Source: Lachnospiraceae bacterium | GTDB lineage: Bacteria; Bacillota; Clostridia; Lachnospirales; Lachnospiraceae | Assembly (NCBI GenBank): GCA_017964055.1 | Contig: JAGCSS010000227.1 | Coordinates: 1-5,725, forward strand | Length of the DNA stretch: 5,725 nucleotides | Reading direction: 5' to 3' | Shown: piece after piece, positions 1 to 4,481 of the stretch | How positions within the stretch are numbered: the stretch's first letter is position 1 | Layout: every line of letters starts with the position of its first letter | Notes under the pieces: model-generated | Told to the model about the DNA's origin: nothing | Seen by the model: the letters and a program-made list of their open reading frames with translations, nothing else | Database searches by the model: none | Position numbers and translations under genes: made by a program

Positions 1-1
1 C

Positions 2-538
2 GTTAAGGCCACTGTTGACAAGTTCGGCGAGAACATCGATGTTCTTGTGAACAATGCCGGCATCACAAATAACTGCAACTGGATCGACATCAAGAGAGAG
101 CAGTATGAGAACGTTATCAACACCAACCTCATGAGCTTCCTCCACATGACACACCTTGTACTTCCTCATATGATAAATCATTCGAGCAAGGAAAATCAGT
201 GCTGCATCGTTAACACCTCATCGGTCGGAGGACTTACGGGCGTTATCAACCAGGCTGACTACTGCGCATCAAAGTCCGGCATTATCGGACTTACCAGAGC
301 GCTTGCTCTTGAGTTTGCGGGACGCGGAGTTCGCGTTAACGCTATCGCACCCGGCATGATCATGACAGACATGCTCCGCGGCGTTAACCAGGATGAGCTC
401 AATGCTCTTGCAGGCACCATTCCCGAGGGCTTCATCGGCGATGTTTCCGATATCGCAGGCGCGCTCGGATATCTCCTTACCGCTCCTTACATGACCGGTC
501 AGGTTGTTTCGCCCAACGGCGGATTCGTTCTTCAATAA
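2..538 (+). CDS. SDR-family NAD(P)-dependent oxidoreductase, FabG-like, 5' truncated by window edge
   Basis: The reading frame is open from base 2 to the TAA at 536-538, giving 178 residues. The N-terminal roughly 70 residues of a typical 245-250-residue classical SDR lie outside the window, including the TGxxxGxG cofactor-binding loop. Visible hallmarks are the NNAG motif (from nt 50), the catalytic Asn in INTNLMS, the catalytic Ser in NTSSVGG (nt 221-223), the YxxxK pair (Tyr at 260-262, Lys at 272-274) and the post-catalytic IAPGMIMTDM segment. The C-terminus GQVVSPNGGF matches the usual GQxxxxDGG ending, with Asn in place of the usual Asp. Family knowledge: these cytosolic enzymes interconvert alcohols and ketones, in fatty acid synthesis (FabG) or sugar, polyol and steroid oxidation. 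Substrate and NADH/NADPH preference cannot be told because the Rossmann start is missing. A strong terminator follows, so it ends its own transcription unit and need not share a pathway with the genes to the right. The ATG or GTG codons near nt 47 are internal, not the start. Confidence 0.93.
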   Translation, partial: VKATVDKFGENIDVLVNNAGITNNCNWIDIKREQYENVINTNLMSFLHMTHLVLPHMINHSSKENQCCIVNTSSVGGLTGVINQADYCASKSGIIGLTRALALEFAGRGVRVNAIAPGMIMTDMLRGVNQDELNALAGTIPEGFIGDVSDIAGALGYLLTAPYMTGQVVSPNGGFVLQ

Positions 539-572
539 GTTGTCCACGGATAAGAGTTCGTTCCTTTTTCTG

Positions 573-609
573 AGCTGCCGAATGCTTTGTGCGTTCGGCA
601 GCTTTTTTT
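573..609 (+). terminator. Rho-independent terminator after the SDR gene
   Basis: A 13-bp stem is formed by AGCTGCCGAATGC (573-585) and GCGTTCGGCAGCT (591-603), with one T-G wobble and a 5-nt loop TTTGT. It is followed directly by a run of seven T (603-609). It lies 35 nt after the SDR stop codon and should end transcription of that unit. Confidence 0.93.
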
Positions 610-610
610 A

Positions 611-639
611 TTGACATTTTCACCCTTATGGGGGATAAT
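611..639 (+). promoter_or_regulatory. Sigma-A-type promoter for the regulator/kinase/aldolase unit
   Basis: A perfect -35 hexamer TTGACA (611-616) is followed after exactly 17 nt by GATAAT (634-639), one mismatch from the -10 consensus TATAAT. Transcription would start near 646-648, leaving a leader of about 56 nt before the TetR-family gene at 703. The -35 box starts one base after the T-tract of the upstream terminator. Confidence 0.85.
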
Positions 640-649
640 AAAATCGGTA

Positions 650-667
650 CGTGAATGGAAATTCACG
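650..667. promoter_or_regulatory. 18-bp inverted repeat, candidate operator for the TetR-family regulator
   Basis: The perfect arms CGTGAAT (650-656) and ATTCACG (661-667) are separated by GGAA. The element begins about 10 bp after the -10 box and covers roughly +3 to +20 of the predicted transcript, where a bound repressor would block initiation or early elongation. TetR-family proteins typically bind short palindromes beside their own gene, so autoregulation is the simplest reading. It could instead act as a small RNA hairpin in the leader. Binding is inferred, not shown. Confidence 0.6.
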
Positions 668-702
668 AGATGATGCCGCATTGAGACAGGATACGGTGAT
701 GT

Positions 703-1329
703 ATGTATAAAAAGCTTGATGACACTTCATTAACTAAGCTTCTCGAAGCAGGAATAGACGAGTTCGCAGAGCGCGGCCTCGACAAGACGGTCATGTCTTC
801 CATAGCGAAGCGTGCCGGGATCAGCGTAGGCGTGATCTACAAGTATTATGAGGATAAGGATGCTTTTTTCCTGGCCTGCGTCGATTATTCGCTCGAGCTG
901 CTGCAGCATGTCATGGAGTCCGTTATCCTGAACGAGAACGATCTTCGGAAATGTCTGGAAAATCTGGTCAGGGACCTTATCGCGGCAGCGGGTGAACATC
1001 GGAATTATTACCGCATGTATCATGAGATCACATCGGGCAGCTGCGGCAAATATGCCGCGGAGCTGGCAGCGAAGATCGAGAGCATAAGCGCGAAGGTTTA
1101 TACAGAGCTGCTGAGCAAAGCAGAGGCGCAGGGCCGCATAACGATCAATGGGGATCCGAGACTTTTCGCGTTTTTCTTTGATAATCTGCTGATGATGCTG
1201 CAGTTTTCGTTCAGCTGTGATTATTATCACGAGCGTATGAAGATCTATTGCGGTAAGGAGAACGCCGCAGATCCGCAGGCCGTTGGGGAGGCTTTCGTGG
1301 ATTTTATGAGTGCGGCGCTCGGGCTTTGA
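703..1329 (+). CDS. TetR/AcrR-family transcriptional regulator
   Basis: This 208-residue protein has the usual length for the family. Residues about 8-55 form the DNA-binding domain: helix 1 (LTKLLEAGIDEFAERG), then a helix-turn-helix with SSIAKRAG (32-39), turn ISVG and recognition helix VIYKYY (44-49), followed by the typical EDKDAFF (50-56). Residues about 60-208 are the helical ligand-binding and dimerisation region, which is not conserved enough to predict a ligand. It contains several Cys (59, 84, 114, 172, 183) and an aromatic-rich stretch FAFFFDNLLMMLQFSF (155-170) that could line a hydrophobic pocket or the dimer interface. The start at 703 is chosen because an in-frame TGA lies at 697-699. 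The ribosome binding site is weak (GAGACAGG, 683-690, about 12 nt away), which fits low expression. It is the first gene after the promoter and palindrome, and probably represses its own transcript and so the operon downstream. Activator roles exist in the family but are less common. Confidence 0.93.
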   Translation: MYKKLDDTSLTKLLEAGIDEFAERGLDKTVMSSIAKRAGISVGVIYKYYEDKDAFFLACVDYSLELLQHVMESVILNENDLRKCLENLVRDLIAAAGEHRNYYRMYHEITSGSCGKYAAELAAKIESISAKVYTELLSKAEAQGRITINGDPRLFAFFFDNLLMMLQFSFSCDYYHERMKIYCGKENAADPQAVGEAFVDFMSAALGL

Positions 1330-1346
1330 GCCGTATTGGGAAGGTA

Positions 1347-1361
1347 TCGGGATCATCCCGA
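1347..1361. promoter_or_regulatory. 15-bp perfect dyad upstream of the kinase, candidate second operator
   Basis: TCGGGAT (1347-1353) and ATCCCGA (1355-1361) flank a single C. The element sits in the 52-nt gap between the regulator and the kinase, 20 nt before the kinase ATG. No T-tract follows on either strand, so it is not an intrinsic terminator. Its arms differ from those of the 650-667 palindrome, sharing only a C-G-x-G-A-T character. It may be an operator for this or another regulator, or a leader hairpin affecting kinase translation. An AATAAT at 1361-1366 could serve as a -10 box, but no good -35 box is spaced for it. Confidence 0.4.
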
Positions 1362-1370
1362 ATAATAAAT

Positions 1371-1375
1371 GGGGG
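1371..1375 (+). promoter_or_regulatory. Ribosome binding site deciding the kinase start
   Basis: GGGGG lies 6 nt upstream of the ATG at 1382. The frame stays open upstream to an ATG at 1310 inside the regulator gene. That start has no comparable ribosome binding site and would add 24 residues with no family counterpart before the conserved MNYILSYDVGTT start. Confidence 0.7.
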
Positions 1376-1381
1376 TTGCAT

Positions 1382-2977
1382 ATGAACTATATCTTGTCTT
1401 ATGACGTGGGAACGACGGGCGTAAAATCATGCATGTTCAGTCTCGAAGACACTCTGAAACCGATCGGGGGCGAATACTGCACCTATAAGCTCTACATCCT
1501 GGATAACGGGGGAGCCGAGCAGGACGCTGACGAATGGTGGAGCGCCATCAGGGTCACGACCGGAAAGCTGCTGGAGAAAACAGGAGTCAATCCTGCCGAC
1601 ATCATCGGCATATCCTTCTGCTCCCAGATGCAGGGTCTCGTGCTGGTGGACCGCGAAGGCAGAGCGCTTCGCAGACCTATGAGCTATATGGACCAGCGCG
1701 CGGGAGATGTGATGAAGGAGACCGAGACCTTCGGTATCAGCATTGCAGGCGTGAACATCCGCATGCTGCTAAAGAGCCTCAGACTGACCACAGCCGCTTC
1801 CACGAGCGTCAAGGATCCTCTCTGGAAATACAAATGGGTTCAGAAACATGAACCGGAGATCTTCAATAAAATCTACAAGTGGCTGGATGTAAAGGAATAC
1901 TTCATCTGCCGCATGACGGGAGAATGTGTTATGACTCCCGATTCAGCCTATTCCACTTTTCTTTATGACAGCCGTAAGGGGCATGAGGGCTTCAGTAAGG
2001 ACCTCTGCAAAATGTACGGTGTGAATTACGATCATCTGCCGAGGATCGTAGGGTGTTCCGAGGTAGCGGGCAGACTCCTGCCGGGGGCTGCCGAGGAGCT
2101 TGGACTGATGGCGGGCACGCCGGTCTACGGAGGAGGCGGAGATGCCACGCTGATAGGTGTCGGAGCCGGAGCGACCAGACTCGGGAATACCCATGTTTAC
2201 TGGGGGACCTCGGGCTGGGTAGGTACAGTGATTGATAAACAGGTCGTTGACATCAACGCGATGATCGCCGGGATCGTCGGCGCACAGGCCGGCAAATACA
2301 ACTACTTCGCGGAGATGGAGACCGCAGGCAAGTGCTTTGAGTGGGTCAAGGACCATCTGGTCATGGACGAGATCAATGTTTATCTCAAAAAGGTGGATGT
2401 GGCCGAATCCGTCGAGACCGAGTACGTAAGCCTCTACGACTACATGTCGTCGGAGATCGCCAAGGTGCCCGCGGGCAGTGAAGGAGTGATATTCACGCCG
2501 TGGCTGCACGGAAACCGGTGTCCTTTCGAGGATCCTGCGGCAGGCGGCATGTTCTTCAACATTCGTCTCGAGACCGGAAAGAGAGTGATGCTGAGATCAG
2601 TCCTCGAAGGCATATGCTTCCACCTGAGATGGATGCTCGAATGTGAGGACAAAAAGATACGGACCTCCGATACGATAAGGTTTGTCGGCGGAGGAGCGAT
2701 CTCAAAGGTTACCTGCCGGATGCTCGCTGATATCACAGGCAGGACGATAGAGACCGTTGAGATGAGCAAGGATGTCGGAGCCGTGGGAGCGGCGCTCCTC
2801 GTGGCGGTCGGACAGGGTAAGCTGCCGGATCTGAATGAGGCGGACAAAATGATCAGGGTCGACGCGGTATATAAGCCCGATCCGGCTAACAAAGAGGTTT
2901 ACGACAGAAATTACAGGGTGTTTAAGAGACTCTACGAGTCAAATAAGAACAATTTCCGTGAGCTGAACGGAAAATAA
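1382..2977 (+). CDS. FGGY-family carbohydrate kinase (xylulokinase-like)
   Basis: This 531-residue protein is a typical to slightly long FGGY kinase, predicted to transfer the ATP gamma-phosphate to a sugar, ketose or polyol in the cytosol. Domain I opens with the phosphate-1 loop SYDVGTTGVKSCMF (6-19). Residues 75-92 (GISFCSQMQGLVLVDREG) and MDQRAGD (103-109) match the xylulokinase substrate region, but the position of the XylB GQMHG histidine is Gln here (84). KWVQKHEPEIF (151-161) is also xylulokinase-like. GGGDATLIGVGAG (251-263) carries the likely catalytic base Asp254, followed by WGTSGW (274-279). Domain II has the second family signature around GMFFNIRLETGKRVMLRSVLEG (389-410), the ATP-site loop FVGGGAISK (434-442) and DVGAVGAALLV (464-474). 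All catalytic elements look intact. The Gln substitution argues against calling it D-xylulokinase. Ribulose, fuculose, rhamnulose, deoxy-pentulose or polyol substrates are all possible. The aldolase follows after 21 nt, which suggests the product is a ketose 1-phosphate cleaved by it. Confidence 0.93.
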   Translation: MNYILSYDVGTTGVKSCMFSLEDTLKPIGGEYCTYKLYILDNGGAEQDADEWWSAIRVTTGKLLEKTGVNPADIIGISFCSQMQGLVLVDREGRALRRPMSYMDQRAGDVMKETETFGISIAGVNIRMLLKSLRLTTAASTSVKDPLWKYKWVQKHEPEIFNKIYKWLDVKEYFICRMTGECVMTPDSAYSTFLYDSRKGHEGFSKDLCKMYGVNYDHLPRIVGCSEVAGRLLPGAAEELGLMAGTPVYGGGGDATLIGVGAGATRLGNTHVYWGTSGWVGTVIDKQVVDINAMIAGIVGAQAGKYNYFAEMETAGKCFEWVKDHLVMDEINVYLKKVDVAESVETEYVSLYDYMSSEIAKVPAGSEGVIFTPWLHGNRCPFEDPAAGGMFFNIRLETGKRVMLRSVLEGICFHLRWMLECEDKKIRTSDTIRFVGGGAISKVTCRMLADITGRTIETVEMSKDVGAVGAALLVAVGQGKLPDLNEADKMIRVDAVYKPDPANKEVYDRNYRVFKRLYESNKNNFRELNGK

Positions 2978-2998
2978 ACGATCGGAGAGATATAGAAT

Positions 2999-4000
2999 AT
3001 GGATGAAAGAGAATTGAGGGCGCAGGTTGTGGCTACGGGCATCGAACTGCTGCGCGACGCGCTGGTTGCCAGGACATGGGGTAATATCAGCGCAAGAGTG
3101 GATGAGAAGAGATTTCTCATCACACCGAGCGGTCTGGATTATGTAAGGACCAAAGAGGACGATCTGGCACTGTATGACATGACTACGGGAGAATGGGAAG
3201 GACGCCGCAAGCCTTCGAGTGAGAAAGGCATTCATGCCGCGGCGTATGAGATCTTCCCCGAGGTGGGCTTTGTGATCCACACTCATCAGGTATTTGCTTC
3301 AGCGATAGGCGTGGCGGGCTTTGAGAATCTCGATATCAAAGAGGAGGAGCGCAAGCAGCTCGGAGGTGTCGCGAAGGCTTCATACGGTCTTCCCGGTACC
3401 AAAAAGCTCAAAAACGCCGTGCGCAGGGTCTTGGAAGCCGGAAACCATACGGTCCTCATGCAGAACCACGGTGCGCTGATCGCCGCGGAGTCGAAGGAAA
3501 AAGCATACGCGAACGCCCTGCTGCTCGAGCAGATTTGCAAGAGGAGCGTGAAGCTCGCGCAGGAAGGGAGCACTGAGCGGAACTCAGCGGATTATTCGAT
3601 GGACGATCTGATGAGCAGAGTCCGCAAGGCATTCCCTAACGCGGAGTTTGTCAGCACCGACGCGATCAGGGCCAGGTCTCTTCGCGATTGCCCGCTCGTA
3701 GCCCAGCTCGATGACATGGCGCAGATGATCGGACGCAGGGTGGATGTGGCGGACAAGAATTACGACGCCGTGGAAAAGGCGCTCAAAAAGCGCAATTCCG
3801 TATTTGTCAAAGGCTGCGGCGCGATCGTGTGCGGCATGGACAAGGACGATACCGACGCGCTCAAGATACTGCTCGACAAAGCGGCAGTGACGGATCTTAA
3901 CACGCTCGCGCTCGGCAGCAGCGCAAGGCTCGGTCTGTTCGATTGCATGCTGATGCGTTTTGTATATACCAAAAAGTACTCGAAAATGAAGGATTCTTAA
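2999..4000 (+). CDS. Class II aldolase/adducin-family protein with degenerate second aldolase-like domain
   Basis: This 333-residue protein is far longer than the roughly 215 residues of E. coli FucA. Residues about 1-190 are a complete class II (zinc) aldolase domain. The key residues known from FucA all have counterparts: GNIS (28-31), TPSG (42-45) and PSSE (72-75) for phosphate binding with catalytic Glu75, zinc ligands His94 and His96 in VIHTHQ, and His157 in MQNHGALI. The expected reaction is reversible cleavage of a ketose 1-phosphate to DHAP plus an aldehyde. Residues about 200-305 look like a second, partial copy of the same fold. PLVAQLDDMAQMIGRRVDV (232-250) and AVEKALKKRNSVFVKGCGAI (257-276) follow the family pattern, but the zinc His positions are Thr220, Ala222 and Cys273. 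That half is probably structural or regulatory. The start is ATG 2999, with GGAGAG at 2984-2989, 9 nt upstream. It lies 21 nt after the kinase and 23 nt before the GtrA-like gene. The sugar is unknown; fuculose, rhamnulose, ribulose and 5-deoxyribulose phosphates are family precedents. Confidence 0.9.
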   Translation: MDERELRAQVVATGIELLRDALVARTWGNISARVDEKRFLITPSGLDYVRTKEDDLALYDMTTGEWEGRRKPSSEKGIHAAAYEIFPEVGFVIHTHQVFASAIGVAGFENLDIKEEERKQLGGVAKASYGLPGTKKLKNAVRRVLEAGNHTVLMQNHGALIAAESKEKAYANALLLEQICKRSVKLAQEGSTERNSADYSMDDLMSRVRKAFPNAEFVSTDAIRARSLRDCPLVAQLDDMAQMIGRRVDVADKNYDAVEKALKKRNSVFVKGCGAIVCGMDKDDTDALKILLDKAAVTDLNTLALGSSARLGLFDCMLMRFVYTKKYSKMKDS

Positions 4001-4023
4001 AAATTTTACAGGGGGGATAACTT

Positions 4024-4467
4024 ATGGCGGGTGAAACAAAAAAAGAAGTGATCAGAACGCTGAAGTTCATAGGCTTTTCAACTTCTGCGGGAATCATTGA
4101 GCTCGGTACGTTCACGCTGCTCAACGAACTGGTCGGATGGCCGTACTGGCTGTGCTATCTGATCGCGCTGGTACTCTCGGTGGTCTGGAATTTCACATTG
4201 AACAGGAAGTTTACGTTCCAGAGCGCGGGCAATATTCCGAAGGCGATGGCTCTCGTGGCGCTGTTCTATCTGGTATTTACGCCGGCGAGCACATGGCTCG
4301 AGCATTTCCTTACGGGAAAGGGCCTGAACGAGTATCTGGTAACCGGTATCAATATGGCGCTCAACCTGAGTCTTGAGTACATCTACGACAGATTTGTGGT
4401 ATTCAGGAAAACGATCGACACAAACATTGTGAAAAAAGAAAACGACATAAACAACACAACCACTTAA
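4024..4467 (+). CDS. GtrA-like four-helix membrane protein
   Basis: This 147-residue protein has four predicted membrane helices at about 12-34, 40-56, 72-95 and 103-123, with a basic N-terminus and a polar C-terminal tail (129-147) ending in NNTTT. The conserved GtrA signature is present twice in its usual half-repeat form: WNFTLNRKFTF (55-65) after helix 2 and EYIYDRFVVFR (118-128) after helix 4. Family knowledge: GtrA-type proteins are linked to export or translocation of polyprenyl-phosphate-linked sugars and to decoration of O-antigen, teichoic acid or arabinogalactan. The mechanism is not settled and many members are of unknown function. No glycosyltransferase (GtrB-like) gene is visible beside it, although one could lie beyond the right edge. 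AGGGGGG (4010-4016) lies 7 nt before the ATG. The gene sits between the aldolase and the aminotransferase in the same run of genes, an unexpected place for an envelope protein if the operon is purely catabolic. Confidence 0.87.
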   Translation: MAGETKKEVIRTLKFIGFSTSAGIIELGTFTLLNELVGWPYWLCYLIALVLSVVWNFTLNRKFTFQSAGNIPKAMALVALFYLVFTPASTWLEHFLTGKGLNEYLVTGINMALNLSLEYIYDRFVVFRKTIDTNIVKKENDINNTTT

Positions 4468-4472
4468 GGAGG
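4466..4472 (+). promoter_or_regulatory. Ribosome binding site overlapping the GtrA-like stop codon
   Basis: AAGGAGG begins within the TAA stop (4465-4467) of the preceding gene and lies 9 nt before the ATG at 4482. It is the strongest ribosome binding site in the window, fixes the aminotransferase start and suggests efficient, possibly coupled translation. Confidence 0.8.
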
Positions 4473-4481
4473 ATAAATAAC

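Noticed and set aside
670..684. Tiny leader ORF (ATG ATG CCG CAT TGA, 4 codons) in the 5' region of the TetR-family gene
   Set aside because: There is no ribosome binding site at a proper distance and no run of regulatory codons or alternative hairpins to suggest attenuation. It is most likely chance.
730..1356. A 208-residue open frame on the - strand opposite the TetR-family gene
   Set aside because: It mirrors a clear regulator gene with an intact helix-turn-helix, its product is rich in Ile, Arg, His and Cys without any recognisable domain, and no ribosome binding site or promoter precedes it. It is a shadow frame.
1310..1381. Extended kinase start at ATG 1310
   Set aside because: It would overlap the end of the regulator gene, has no good ribosome binding site, and adds 24 residues before the conserved FGGY N-terminus. 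ATG 1382 has GGGGG at the right distance.
1943..2892. Long - strand open frames (1943-2509 and 2440-2892) inside the kinase
   Set aside because: The + strand frame encodes intact FGGY kinase motifs throughout. The opposite-strand products show no family features.
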